A stretch of DNA of 64,000 bases from Stackebrandtia endophytica (GCF_006716355.1 NZ_VFOW01000001.1:5456001-5520000); one strand, 5' to 3'. Counted from the stretch's first letter, positions 23,238 through 31,612 are shown. Numbers and translations: made by a program. The notes: generated from the letters alone by a model not told the origin.

Positions 23238-24659
23238 GTGACCCGTCGAGCCAAGATTGTCTGCACCATCGGACCCGCCACCGCGACCCCCGAACGCATC
23301 AGGGAACTGGTCGAAGCCGGAATGGACGTCGCCAGGCTGAACTTCAGCCACGGCAGCCATGCCGACCATGAGTCGGTGTACCGACTCGTCAGGGAGGCCG
23401 CCGCCGAATCCGGGCGCGCCATCGGCATCCTGGCCGACCTTCAGGGGCCCAAGATCCGGCTCGGCAAGTTCGAGGGCGGCAGTGCCGAGTGGAACACCGG
23501 CGACCACGTCACCATCACCAGCCAGGACATCCTCGGTACCGCCGAGCGGGTCAGCGTCACCTACGCGAAGCTGCCCGCCGAGGTGCACGCCGGTGACCGC
23601 CTCCTCGTCGACGACGGGAAACTGGCGCTTGAAGTCCGTGACGTCGAGGGTGACGACATCCACTGCCTGGTTCTCGAAGGCGGCCCGGTATCGAACCACA
23701 AGGGCCTATCGTTGCCCAATGTGGCGGTCAGTGTGCCCGCGCTGTCTGAAAAGGACACCGAGGACCTGCGGTTCTCGCTGGGCCTGGGCGTCGACATGAT
23801 CGCGCTGTCCTTCGTGCGCAGCGCCGAGGACATCAAACCCGTCCACGCCGTCATGGCCGAACTCGACGCCAAGCGTCCCGTCCTGGCCAAGATCGAGAAA
23901 CCCGAGGCCGTCGACCGGTTGGAGGCCATCGTCATGGCCTTCGACGGCATCATGGTCGCCCGCGGCGACCTGGGCGTCGAACTGCCGCTGGAACAGGTCC
24001 CCCTGGTCCAGAAACGCTGTGTCCAGCTGTGCCGGGAGAACGCCAAACCCGTCATCGTCGCCACCCAGATGCTCGACTCGATGATCAGCAACGCCCGGCC
24101 CACCCGCGCCGAGACCTCGGACGTCGCCAACGCCGTCCTCGACGGCGCCGACGCCGTCATGCTGTCCGGAGAGACCAGCGTCGGCAAATACCCGATCGAG
24201 ACCGTGCGCACCATGGCCCGCATCGTCGCCACCACCGAGGGCGGCCAGTTCACGCCCCCGCGACTGGAGCACGACCCCAAGACCCAGGGCGGAGCCATCA
24301 CCCACGCCGCCTCCCGAGTGGCCCGCGCCGTCGACGCCAAGGCCCTCGTGGCGTTCAGCCAGACCGGTGACACCGTGCGTCGCCTCTCCCGCCTGCACTG
24401 CCCGCTGCCTCTGCTGGCATTCACCCCCGAGGAGAAGACCCGCGGTCAACTCGCGTTGTCCTGGGGCGTCGACAGCCACCTCGTCGAGTTCGTGCACCAC
24501 ACCGACGAGATGTTCCAGCAGGTCGACGAGGCCATGCTCGGTCTCGGCGCGGCCAAGATCGGCGACCTCGTCGTGATCGTCGCCGGTTCCCCGCCCGGAA
24601 CCCCCGGATCCACCAACACGCTGCGGGTACACCGGATCGGATTGGCGGAACACGGGTGA
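23238..24659 (+). CDS. pyk: Pyruvate kinase
   Basis: Converts phosphoenolpyruvate and ADP to pyruvate and ATP. 473 residues. Motifs in order: RRAKIVCTIGPAT, LNFSHGSHADH, LQGPKIRLG, the Lys/Glu active-site segment LAKIEKPEAVDRLEAI, ARGDLGVELPLEQVP, and TQMLDSMISNARPTRAETSD; then DGADAVMLSGETSVGKYP and the C-terminal regulatory domain. GTG at 23238 starts right before the conserved TRRAKIVCTIG; the extension to 23199 would add nonconserved residues. Its TGA overlaps the GTG of tesB. Confidence 0.97.
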   Translation: MTRRAKIVCTIGPATATPERIRELVEAGMDVARLNFSHGSHADHESVYRLVREAAAESGRAIGILADLQGPKIRLGKFEGGSAEWNTGDHVTITSQDILGTAERVSVTYAKLPAEVHAGDRLLVDDGKLALEVRDVEGDDIHCLVLEGGPVSNHKGLSLPNVAVSVPALSEKDTEDLRFSLGLGVDMIALSFVRSAEDIKPVHAVMAELDAKRPVLAKIEKPEAVDRLEAIVMAFDGIMVARGDLGVELPLEQVPLVQKRCVQLCRENAKPVIVATQMLDSMISNARPTRAETSDVANAVLDGADAVMLSGETSVGKYPIETVRTMARIVATTEGGQFTPPRLEHDPKTQGGAITHAASRVARAVDAKALVAFSQTGDTVRRLSRLHCPLPLLAFTPEEKTRGQLALSWGVDSHLVEFVHHTDEMFQQVDEAMLGLGAAKIGDLVVIVAGSPPGTPGSTNTLRVHRIGLAEHG

Positions 24660-25552
24660 ACGGTCTCCTGACCGGGCAGGCCGCCGTCGACGAACTGCTG
24701 CACGTCCTCGACCTCGAACGCATCGAAGTCAACATCTTCCGGGGCATCGGGCCGCAGGTCTCCACCCCGCGCGTCTTCGGTGGCCAGGTCGCCGGGCAGG
24801 CACTGATCGCCGCCGGACGCACCGTCGACTCCGACCGCGCGGTCCATTCCCTGCACGGTTACTTCGTCCGGCCGGGGGACTCCACCAAACCCATCGTCTA
24901 CCAGGTCGACCGCATCAGGGACGGCCGATCCTTCTCGGTCCGTCGCACCCAGGCGTTCCAGAACGGACAACCGATCTTCTTCATGTCCGCCTCCTTCCAC
25001 GTGGGGGAGACCGGCCTGGAACACTCCGAACCGGCACCGCAACACGTGCCGCCGCCGGAGGAGGTCCCCACCCTGCCCGAACGGCTCGCCGACCACCCCG
25101 ACCGATTGGGGATCTGGTCCCGGACCGCCCGTCCCATCGACGTGCGCTACATCGGCGAATCCGGATTCGCCGCATCCGGGGAACGGCCCGCCGCACACGA
25201 ACAACGCGTCTGGATGCGCGCCGCCGGAACCCTCCCCGACGACCCGCTCATCCACGTCTGCGTCCTGACCTACGCCAGCGACCTCACCCTGCTCGACACC
25301 GTGCTCAACCAGCACGGGCAAGTCTGGGGCCCCGGCGGATACCTCGGAACCAGCCTCGACCACGCCCTCTGGTTCCACCGTCCGTTCCGAGCCGACGAAT
25401 GGTTCCTCTACGACTCCATGTCACCTTCGGCGGCAGCCGGCCGAGGACTGGCCACCGGCAGATTTTTCACCCGCGACGGCGCCCACATCGCCTCGGCGGT
25501 GCAGGAGGGCCTCCTGCGGGAGATGCCGGGAACCCCACCAGGTGTGCCCTGA
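24656..25552 (+). CDS. tesB: Acyl-CoA thioesterase II
   Basis: Double hot-dog-fold thioesterase that releases CoA from acyl-CoAs. 298 residues, full length. Visible are RVFGGQVAGQALIAAGRTVD and HSLHGYFVRPGDSTKPIVYQ in the first hot-dog, and SLDHALWFHRPFRADEWFLY in the second, which is the TesB signature near the C-terminus with the catalytic Asp of the first part (LDH). GTG start overlaps pyk stop (GTGA). The pyk-tesB pair is conserved, for example as Rv1617-Rv1618 in M. tuberculosis. Confidence 0.95.
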   Translation: MNGLLTGQAAVDELLHVLDLERIEVNIFRGIGPQVSTPRVFGGQVAGQALIAAGRTVDSDRAVHSLHGYFVRPGDSTKPIVYQVDRIRDGRSFSVRRTQAFQNGQPIFFMSASFHVGETGLEHSEPAPQHVPPPEEVPTLPERLADHPDRLGIWSRTARPIDVRYIGESGFAASGERPAAHEQRVWMRAAGTLPDDPLIHVCVLTYASDLTLLDTVLNQHGQVWGPGGYLGTSLDHALWFHRPFRADEWFLYDSMSPSAAAGRGLATGRFFTRDGAHIASAVQEGLLREMPGTPPGVP

Positions 25553-25716
25553 TTCGTGCGAATGCGGAGGAATTACCGTCACAACGGGCGGAAGCCGCGA
25601 TTCCTCCGGTCCAGACGCTCGCCCGCCGGAGCACCTTTTGTCATGGCGTCATCACCATCCGGCACTGTCCGCCGACCGGTGGACCCGACCAACCGGCGTA
25701 GGCGACAATGTTTGCC

Positions 25717-26166
25717 ATGCGACTGTCGGCCCGAGTTGACTATGCCCTTCGCGCCTGCCTGGCGCTGACCGAGGCCGGTGATGTCTGGACCTCCGCCGAA
25801 CGCGTCGCCACCGCGCAACAGATCCCCGCGAAATTCTGCGAATCGATCCTCCTGCAACTGCGACGCGGCGGCATCGTCGAATCCCGTCGCGGACCCGACG
25901 GCGGACACCGGCTCGCCGGTGACCCCCACGGCATCTCCCTCGCCGACGTCATCCGCGTCGTCGACGGCCCCCTCGTCGGAGTCCGCGGCCAACGCCCCGA
26001 ACACGTCGACTACACCGGAGCCGCAGCCACCCTCCAAGACGTCTGGATCGCCCTCCGCGCCAACGAACGCAAGATCCTCGAATCAGTGAGCCTGCACGAC
26101 GTGGCCACCTCGAACCTTCCCGAGGGTGTCGCAAGGCTAACCGCCGACCCCTCCGCCTGGACCTGA
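25717..26166 (+). CDS. Rrf2 family transcriptional regulator
   Basis: 149 residues. N-terminal winged helix-turn-helix typical of Rrf2 (MRLSARVDYALRACLALTEA; wing region RRGPDGGHRLAGDP). The three cysteines that hold an iron-sulfur cluster in IscR, NsrR and RsrR are absent from the central loop; the only non-N-terminal cysteine is in KFCESILLQL. So it more resembles cluster-free members such as CymR, which control sulfur metabolism. ATG 25717 chosen; ATG 25708 would add three residues. A GACAAT box lies 7 bases before 25717. Followed by a repeat block and then a TauE/SafE gene. Confidence 0.9.
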   Translation: MRLSARVDYALRACLALTEAGDVWTSAERVATAQQIPAKFCESILLQLRRGGIVESRRGPDGGHRLAGDPHGISLADVIRVVDGPLVGVRGQRPEHVDYTGAAATLQDVWIALRANERKILESVSLHDVATSNLPEGVARLTADPSAWT

Positions 26167-26183
26167 TTCGCTCGCCCAGGCAC

Positions 26184-26645
26184 GTGTCTGGCGGCGTCGC
26201 TCGCGGGCTTGCCTACCAAAACCGTAGGCGGCGCCCGCGAGCGTCTTGCCATACGCGCACCTGGACGGGCGAATCCGTGGCTCGGAGTCGCACCTCGCTG
26301 CGTTGCGGTCTCCCTTGCCTACCAAAACCGTAGGCGGCGGGAGCCCACGTCTTGCGCTCTGTTGTCTGGTCTGCCTCCGGCAGAACACGTGTCTGGGCGG
26401 GCGAATCGCGGGTGTGGGGGTAGGTGTCTGGCGGTGTCGTGGCTCGGCTTCCCTACCAAGACCGTAGGCGCCCGCGAGCGTCTTGCCATACGCGCACCTG
26501 GACGGGCGAATACCGGGGTTGGGGTACGTGTCTGGCGGTGTCGTGGCCCGGCTTGCCTACCAAAACCGTAGGCGGCGGGAGCCTGCGTTTTGCGCTCTGT
26601 TGTCTGGTCTGCCTCCGACAGAACGCCGCGCCGGACGGGCGAATC
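26184..26645. repeat. Composite direct-repeat block, about 240-bp unit in two copies
   Basis: Four modules recur. Core A (CTTGCCTACCAAAACCGTAG plus GCGG), itself a small hairpin GCCTAC/GTAGGC, starts at 26208, 26314, 26448 (variant) and 26552. Module B, 42 bases, is identical at 26233-26274 and 26470-26511. Module C, 48 bases, occurs at 26339-26386 and 26577-26624 with four differences. Module D (GTGTCTGGCGGTGTCGTGG-type) precedes A at 26184, 26424 and 26528. The order D-A-B-A-C appears twice with a period of 238-240 bases, the second time with an extra D. All six frames give only repeat-encoded peptides and have no ribosome sites, so I read it as non-coding. Confidence 0.9.
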
Positions 26646-26757
26646 CCGTGCCCACCTTTGAACCGGGTCCTGCGTCTTGGAGCCGCAGTGCTCCTTCCGG
26701 CTCGTTGGCCGTTTCCATTGCCGGCCCGTCATTCAGTGTCACCAATGGCCGAATTGG
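26646..26757. other. Spacer between repeat block and palindrome
   Basis: About 110 bases without a credible frame, hairpin or promoter element that I can see. Confidence 0.5.
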
Positions 26758-26789
26758 AGCTTGACTAGTCCTACTAATTTAGTCAAGCT
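26758..26789. promoter_or_regulatory. Promoter with operator-like palindrome before tauE
   Basis: Perfect 10-bp inverted repeat AGCTTGACTA (26758-26767) / TAGTCAAGCT (26780-26789) with a second, smaller palindrome inside, ACTAA-T-TTAGT (26773-26783). TTGACT at 26761-26766 fits a -35 box, with CAAGCT as -10 at a 17-base spacing. The next start codon is 35 bases downstream. The palindromes would overlap RNA polymerase contacts, as expected for a repressor site; the Rrf2 protein encoded upstream is the obvious candidate (inference). Confidence 0.6.
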
Positions 26790-26824
26790 TATGGGAATCG
26801 CCGTCGAGTCCCATGGAGTCCGTC

Positions 26825-27709
26825 ATGACCACCCTGATCGTCATCGCCCTCTTCGGACTGGTCGCCCAGCTCATCGACGGCGGACTCGGAATGGGCTACG
26901 GCGTCATCTCCACATCGCTGCTGTTGACCGTCGGGCTCACCCCGGCGGCTGCGTCGGCGTCGGTGCACCTGGCCGAAATCGGCACCAGCCTCGCCTCCGG
27001 CATCTCCCACTGGCGCTTCGGCAACATCGACTGGTCGGTCACGGCTCGCATCGCGGTCCCGGGTGCGGTCGGTGCGTTCATCGGCGCGACCGCACTGGCC
27101 AATCTGCCCACCGGTGCGGCCTCCGGATGGACCGCCGCGATCCTCATCGGACTCGGAATATTCCTGCTGTTTCGGTTCAGCAGACCCCGCAACAACACCA
27201 AACCGCCGAGCCGGCCGCGCAATCGGCTGCTGGCTCCACTGGGATTGATCGCCGGGACCGTCGACGCGACCGGAGGTGGCGGCTGGGGGCCCATCGCCAC
27301 CTCGACGCTGCTGGCATCGGGCAAGCTCGAACCGCGAAAGACCATCGGTTCGGTGTCGGCCGCGGAGTTCGCGGTCGCCGTCGCCGCCAGCATCGGGTTC
27401 CTGTTGGCACTGTCCGATGCGGCGATCCTGTGGCCGACCGTCATCGCCCTGTTGATCGGTGGAGTGATCGCCGCCCCGGCGGCGGCGTGGTTGGTGCGGC
27501 GACTGCCCACCCACATCCTCGGCGTCGCGGTGGGCGGCATCATCATCACCACCAACACCCGCATCGTGTTGAGCACGGTGGAGGCGCCGACGGTGGTGCA
27601 CACCGTCGCCTACGTCCTCATCGGTCTCGGCTGGCTCGGCGTCCTGGCGGCGACGCTGCGCGGCCACCGACGCACCGTCGTCGAGGCGGAGCCCGCGCCG
27701 GTCGGGTGA
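26825..27709 (+). CDS. TauE/SafE family sulfite/organosulfonate exporter
   Basis: 294 residues, about eight membrane spans in two similar halves. Family signatures: QLIDGGLGMGYGVISTSLLL in the first half and GLIAGTVDATGGGGWGPIAT in the second, the repeated G-rich motif that defines TauE/SafE transporters. Members export sulfite, sulfoacetate or related anions. Start at ATG 26825 with GGAG 7 bases upstream. A palindromic promoter lies before it and an Rrf2 regulator gene upstream, which supports a link to sulfur metabolism or sulfite stress. Substrate not determined by sequence. Confidence 0.9.
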   Translation: MTTLIVIALFGLVAQLIDGGLGMGYGVISTSLLLTVGLTPAAASASVHLAEIGTSLASGISHWRFGNIDWSVTARIAVPGAVGAFIGATALANLPTGAASGWTAAILIGLGIFLLFRFSRPRNNTKPPSRPRNRLLAPLGLIAGTVDATGGGGWGPIATSTLLASGKLEPRKTIGSVSAAEFAVAVAASIGFLLALSDAAILWPTVIALLIGGVIAAPAAAWLVRRLPTHILGVAVGGIIITTNTRIVLSTVEAPTVVHTVAYVLIGLGWLGVLAATLRGHRRTVVEAEPAPVG

Positions 27710-27823
27710 GTCGTGATGAAACCACCGGGGACGGTGGCGCCACCTGAGGCAGATGACGGCGACCGGCGTCGGATTCGGGTCGGGGCAACCGAAGTGATGA
27801 CCGCCGGCGACCCGTCGAACCGA

Positions 27824-27829
27824 TAGACT
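27824..27829 (+). promoter_or_regulatory. Candidate -10 box (TAGACT)
   Basis: TAGACT 23 bases upstream of the ATG at 27852, with the ribosome site GAGAGGAG between; would start a short-leader mRNA for the MBL-monooxygenase pair. Confidence 0.45.
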
Positions 27830-27851
27830 CGGTGGGGGAGAGGAGCATCAC

Positions 27852-28811
27852 ATGAGTCGACCCTTCGCCTCCAGCGCGGACACCACGCCGAAGAAGCAGA
27901 CACTGGAAATGCTTGCCGACGGCGTGTACGCGCTCACCGCCGAGGGCGACCCCAATGTGGGGGCGATCGAGGGCGAGGACTTCGTCCTCTGCGTCGAGGC
28001 CACCGCGACCCCGCATACCGCCCGCTCCTGGCTGCAGCAGCTGCGTCAGCACACCGACAAACCCATCCGGTACCTGGTCCTGACCCACTACCACGCGGTT
28101 CGCACTCTCGGTGCCAGTGCCTTCGGCACCGATATGGTGATCGCCCACGAGAACACTGCCGCCCTGATCGACGAACGGGGCCGCGACGACTGGGAGTCCG
28201 AACTGGGTCGCATGCCGCGGTTGTTCGACCACCCCGAATCGATCCCCGGATTGACCCATCCCACCATCACCTTCACCGGTCAGCTGACGATTCAGCTGGG
28301 CGGTGACCGGGGCGAAGCCGTCATAGCCCACTGTGGATTCGGGCATACGGAGGGCGACATCGTCGTCTGGTTGCCGAAACAGCGGGTCCTGTTCACCGGA
28401 GATCTGGTCGAGTCGCAGGCCGCGCTGTACACCGGCGACGCCTACCATTCACCCTGGGCGACGACCACCCTCGATCACATCGCCGGCTTCGAGGCCGACG
28501 TACTCGTCGGTGGTCGGGGAGCGGCCACTTATGGACGGACCGAGGTCGACGAGGCGATCGCGCAGACCCGGAGATTCCTCACGACCATGATCAGCCACAC
28601 CACGGCGGTGCACGCCGCCGGTGGTGGCATGGAACAGGCGTTCGCCGACGTTCACGAGGCTCTGGCGCCGGCCTACAGCGGTTGGCCGATCTTCGAACAC
28701 TGCCTGCCGTTCAACGTCGCCCGGCTCTGGGATGAACTGTCGGGGATCACCCGCCCCCGCATCTGGACCGCCGACCGCGACCGTGACGTCTGGGCGAAAC
28801 TCCAGGGCTGA
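27852..28811 (+). CDS. MBL-fold protein with half-degenerate metal site
   Basis: 319 residues with the metallo-beta-lactamase fold but an altered centre. The usual HxHxDH reads THYHAVR: His79 and His81 are kept, the Asp is Val83 and the last His is Arg84. The third His is kept (GHTEGD, His165) and so is the bridging Asp (FTGD, Asp184), but the last His of the family (GHG) is Arg222 (GGRG). So the ligands of metal site 1 remain while those of site 2 are lost. The ORF ends 2 bases before an FAD monooxygenase gene, so the two are one operon. Similar HYHAVR proteins occur beside oxygenases in other actinomycetes, to my memory, with no proven role. Confidence 0.85.
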   Translation: MSRPFASSADTTPKKQTLEMLADGVYALTAEGDPNVGAIEGEDFVLCVEATATPHTARSWLQQLRQHTDKPIRYLVLTHYHAVRTLGASAFGTDMVIAHENTAALIDERGRDDWESELGRMPRLFDHPESIPGLTHPTITFTGQLTIQLGGDRGEAVIAHCGFGHTEGDIVVWLPKQRVLFTGDLVESQAALYTGDAYHSPWATTTLDHIAGFEADVLVGGRGAATYGRTEVDEAIAQTRRFLTTMISHTTAVHAAGGGMEQAFADVHEALAPAYSGWPIFEHCLPFNVARLWDELSGITRPRIWTADRDRDVWAKLQG

Positions 28812-28813
28812 TC

Positions 28814-30358
28814 ATGTCGGCGACGGTCATCGTGGTGGGAGCCGGGCCGGTCGGTCAGACGGCCGCTCTGTTGTTGGCGCGCTGGAAGCTCGACGTGGTC
28901 CTGCTCGACGCGGCGCCGACTCGAGCCCTCGCCGGTTCCCGATCGATCTGTCAGCAACGCGACGTACTCGACATCTGGAGTCACGTCGGCGCCTCCGCGA
29001 TCGGCGAGGAGGGATTGACCTGGACCACGGCGCGTACCTTCTACCGAGGCCGCTCGATCGCCGAATCCCGTTTCGAGGTCCGCTCGGGAACCCCGCCGTT
29101 CGTCAACCTGTCGCAGACGCGAACCGAGGCGGTCCTCGACGGACTCATCGCGGCCGAGCCTCGAATCCGGTTGTGTTGGAACCAGCCGGTGACCAGGCTC
29201 ATCGGAGAGGACGACGCCGTCACCGTTCACACCCTCACCGACACCTACTCCGCCGACTACGCGATTCTCGCAACCGGAGCCCACAGCGGGCCGATCCGCG
29301 ACCAACTCGACATCGACTTCCCCGGGACCACCTGTCCGGACCGGTTCCTGATCTGTGACATCGCCGCCGATCTGCCCGAGCTGCGCACCGAACGACACTT
29401 TCACTTCGACCCGCCCGACAATCCGGGTCGACAGCTACTGATACATCCGTGTCCCGACAACACCTTCCGCATCGACTGGCAGGTTCCGCCCGATTACAAC
29501 GCCGCCACCGATCAACTGGACGACCGGGTTCGCAGCGTCACCGGCAACCTCGGCTATCGGTTGTTGTGGAGCACCACCTACCGATTCCACTCAAGGGTGG
29601 CCGGGCGGTTCAACCGCGGTCGGATCATGCTGGCGGGCGACGTGGCGCACCTGTACGCGCCGTTCGGGGCGCGCGGGCTGAACTCCGGTGTCGCCGACGC
29701 CGAGAACGCCGCCTGGAAGATCGCGGCGCACGCCCACGGCTGGTCGGGCGAATCCATCTTGGACAGCTACCATGCCGAACGGTACCCCGCGGCGCTGGAG
29801 AATCAGGAGGTCGTGGACACCACGATGCGATTCCTGGCGCCGCCGACCGATCAGGACCGACGGCGACGTCACGACCTACTGGAGGCCGCGGCCACCGACT
29901 CCGACGCCGCCGCCAAGATCGACTCCGGCCGTTTCGCCGAGCCCTACTGGTATTCGGCGTCTCCGCTGACCACACCGGATCCCGATAGGCCACCACCGTG
30001 TCGCCCACCCAAGAACACCGGCCAGCCCGCCGCGCCCGGAGTGATCTTCCCCGATGGCCCACCCGACACCGCCGGTCTGCGTCAATCGCTGCGTGGCGCG
30101 TTCACACTGGTCACCCGTGACGAGCAACCGGACGCCTGGTTCCACGCCGAAACCGACGCGCCCACCCGCTACCTGGCGTTGAGTCGCTGTGATCGCGGTG
30201 AGGAGTTGGCCGAACACATCGGTCTGTCGGCGGGGGAGGGCTGGTTGGTTCGCCCGGACTCGCACCTGGCCGCGACCCTGCCCCAGGCGACACCCGATGC
30301 GGTGGCCGCCGCACTGCGGCGGGTACTGGGCCGCACCGACGAGGGCTTACCCCTCTAG
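28814..30358 (+). CDS. FAD-dependent aromatic-type monooxygenase (class A)
   Basis: 514 residues. N-terminal FAD-binding fold VIVVGAGPVGQTAALLL, and the second FAD motif GRIMLAGDVAHLYAPFGARG followed by LNSGVADAENAAWKIA, both typical of PheA/TetX/MhpA hydroxylases. The middle DG motif of this class is changed to ATGAHSGPIR. The C-terminal 120 residues look like the thioredoxin-like domain of these enzymes (RGAFTLVTRDEQPDAW; GWLVRPDSHLAA). Substrate is likely an aromatic compound, but none can be named. Start ATG 28814 two bases after the MBL gene stop; terminator hairpin follows. Confidence 0.9.
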   Translation: MSATVIVVGAGPVGQTAALLLARWKLDVVLLDAAPTRALAGSRSICQQRDVLDIWSHVGASAIGEEGLTWTTARTFYRGRSIAESRFEVRSGTPPFVNLSQTRTEAVLDGLIAAEPRIRLCWNQPVTRLIGEDDAVTVHTLTDTYSADYAILATGAHSGPIRDQLDIDFPGTTCPDRFLICDIAADLPELRTERHFHFDPPDNPGRQLLIHPCPDNTFRIDWQVPPDYNAATDQLDDRVRSVTGNLGYRLLWSTTYRFHSRVAGRFNRGRIMLAGDVAHLYAPFGARGLNSGVADAENAAWKIAAHAHGWSGESILDSYHAERYPAALENQEVVDTTMRFLAPPTDQDRRRRHDLLEAAATDSDAAAKIDSGRFAEPYWYSASPLTTPDPDRPPPCRPPKNTGQPAAPGVIFPDGPPDTAGLRQSLRGAFTLVTRDEQPDAWFHAETDAPTRYLALSRCDRGEELAEHIGLSAGEGWLVRPDSHLAATLPQATPDAVAAALRRVLGRTDEGLPL

Positions 30359-30379
30359 GAAAGCCCTCACAGACGAGAC

Positions 30380-30403
30380 AAGCCCGGCTGGTAAGCCGGG
30401 CTT
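30380..30403. terminator. Terminator hairpin between monooxygenase and tRNA-Leu
   Basis: Perfect 10-bp stem AAGCCCGGCT / AGCCGGGCTT with loop GGTA, 22 bases after the stop and 15 bases from the tRNA 3' end on the other strand. Confidence 0.8.
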
Positions 30404-30417
30404 GACGATAATTTCGG

Positions 30418-30501
30418 TGCCGAGAGCGGGAGTCGAACCCGCATGCTCTTTCGAGCAATGGATTTTGAGGCCATCGTGTATACCAATTCCACCATCTCGG
30501 C
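30418..30501 (-). tRNA. tRNA-Leu (anticodon CAA)
   Basis: 84 bases, class II tRNA. Acceptor stem GCCGAGA/TCTCGGC with discriminator A, D arm around GGTGGAATTGGTATACAC, anticodon loop CTCAAAA (CAA, reads UUG), long variable arm TGCTC-GAAA-GAGCA, T arm GCGGG-TTCGACT-CCCGC. The 3' CCA is not fully encoded (CCG follows). The last pair of the anticodon stem is C31-U39, a mismatch. Confidence 0.95.
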
Positions 30502-30766
30502 GTGGGACAACGCCTCATTCCGGTGCATCAATACTGATCCACCCGACTGATGTCGTGTCCGGTGCAACATACTACCGGGCGGTCATCGACCCCTGAATCA
30601 CGGCCCGCCCATTGGCGCCGTCGGTCGGCGAACCCGGTGGCCGAACGTGAGCAATCTGTGTGCCCGGTGCGCCGGAACCGCTGGCCGGGCCGACCGGTTA
30701 GGCTTTTCTTTCGCGATTCGGCGGTTCGCCGACTCGATGGATGAGCATGGAAGGGTGCCAGGGGCA

Positions 30767-31390
30767 ATGACGGGTAACGCCGAGGCCACGCGCCGCCGGG
30801 TCTTGATCGCCGAAGACGAAGGTCTGATTCGCCTCGACTTGGCGGAGATGCTGACCGAGGAGGGCTACGAGGTGGTCGCCGAGGCCGCCGACGGTGAGAC
30901 CGCCGTGAGGTTGGCCGAGGAAAAGCAGCCGGACCTGGTGATCTGTGACATCCAGATGCCCATCATGGATGGCCTCCAGGCGGCGGAGAAGATCGTGGCG
31001 GCTCGCATCGCCCCTGTGGTGATCCTGACCGCGTTCAGCCAACGTGACCTCATTGCCCGCGCCCAAAGTGCCGGCGCGATGGCCTACCTCGTCAAACCGT
31101 TCCAGAAGAGCGACCTGGTGCCGGCGATCGAACTGTCGCTGGCCCGCTTCGCCGAGATGGTCGCGTTGGAGCGCGAGGTCGACAATTTGAGCGAACGGCT
31201 GGAGATCCGCAAGCTCGTCGATCGCGCCAAAGGCCTGTTGATGACGCGGTACGGCATGTCGGAACCCGACGCGTTCCGCTGGATCCAGCGTGCGGCAATG
31301 GATCACCGATTGGCGATGCGTGATGTCGCGACGCGGATCATCGAGGAGTCGGAGCCGACCGAAACCGCCGGTGGCGACACCGAGAGCTGA
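30767..31390 (+). CDS. pdtaR: ANTAR-domain response regulator (PdtaR-like)
   Basis: 207 residues. Receiver domain at residues 10-125 with the acidic pocket (AEDEG), phospho-acceptor in DLVICDIQMPIMDG, and the Thr and Lys switch residues (ILTAF, YLVKPF). The C-terminal 70 residues form an ANTAR RNA-binding domain (RKLVDRAKGLLMTRYGMSEP, AFRWIQRAAMD), which stops terminator formation when phosphorylated. Closest known relative is PdtaR (Rv1626), partner of the kinase PdtaS; no kinase gene is in the window. ATG 30767 follows CAGGGG; a TAGGCT -10 box lies at 30699-30704. Position before liv genes and polA is conserved. Confidence 0.93.
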   Translation: MTGNAEATRRRVLIAEDEGLIRLDLAEMLTEEGYEVVAEAADGETAVRLAEEKQPDLVICDIQMPIMDGLQAAEKIVAARIAPVVILTAFSQRDLIARAQSAGAMAYLVKPFQKSDLVPAIELSLARFAEMVALEREVDNLSERLEIRKLVDRAKGLLMTRYGMSEPDAFRWIQRAAMDHRLAMRDVATRIIEESEPTETAGGDTES

Positions 31391-31490
31391 CCGTTCGGCC
31401 CTGTAATGGGCTAATTGTCGTGTGGTCGCTCGCATGGCGCGACTTGATAACAGCTTCGCAACGGTGTCGGGTGTGACGGGTCTGGCTGGG

Positions 31491-31496
31491 TATGAT
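31491..31496 (+). promoter_or_regulatory. -10 box (TATGAT) of the liv operon
   Basis: TATGAT, the best -10 match in the 222-base gap between pdtaR and livH, 117 bases before the livH start. No clear -35 box, so an activator may be needed. Leaves a leader of about 110 bases. Confidence 0.55.
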
Positions 31497-31612
31497 CCCG
31501 GACACGTCTGTTTGAGGCTGTCTTTGAACCTTGTTTGTTGTGCGACGCAACGGCGGGCTCGGTAACGGCCTCTCAGCCAGGATCTGTCCGTCCGTGTTCG
31601 ACAGGAGCCCCG

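Noticed and set aside
26209-26571. 120-residue frame in the repeat block with PTKTVGG and APGRAN repeats
   Set aside because: The peptide repeats come only from the DNA repeat; frames are open on both strands and no ribosome site is present.
26184-26645. CRISPR array
   Set aside because: Repeat units are long, mosaic and unevenly spaced, spacers are not unique, and no cas genes are near.
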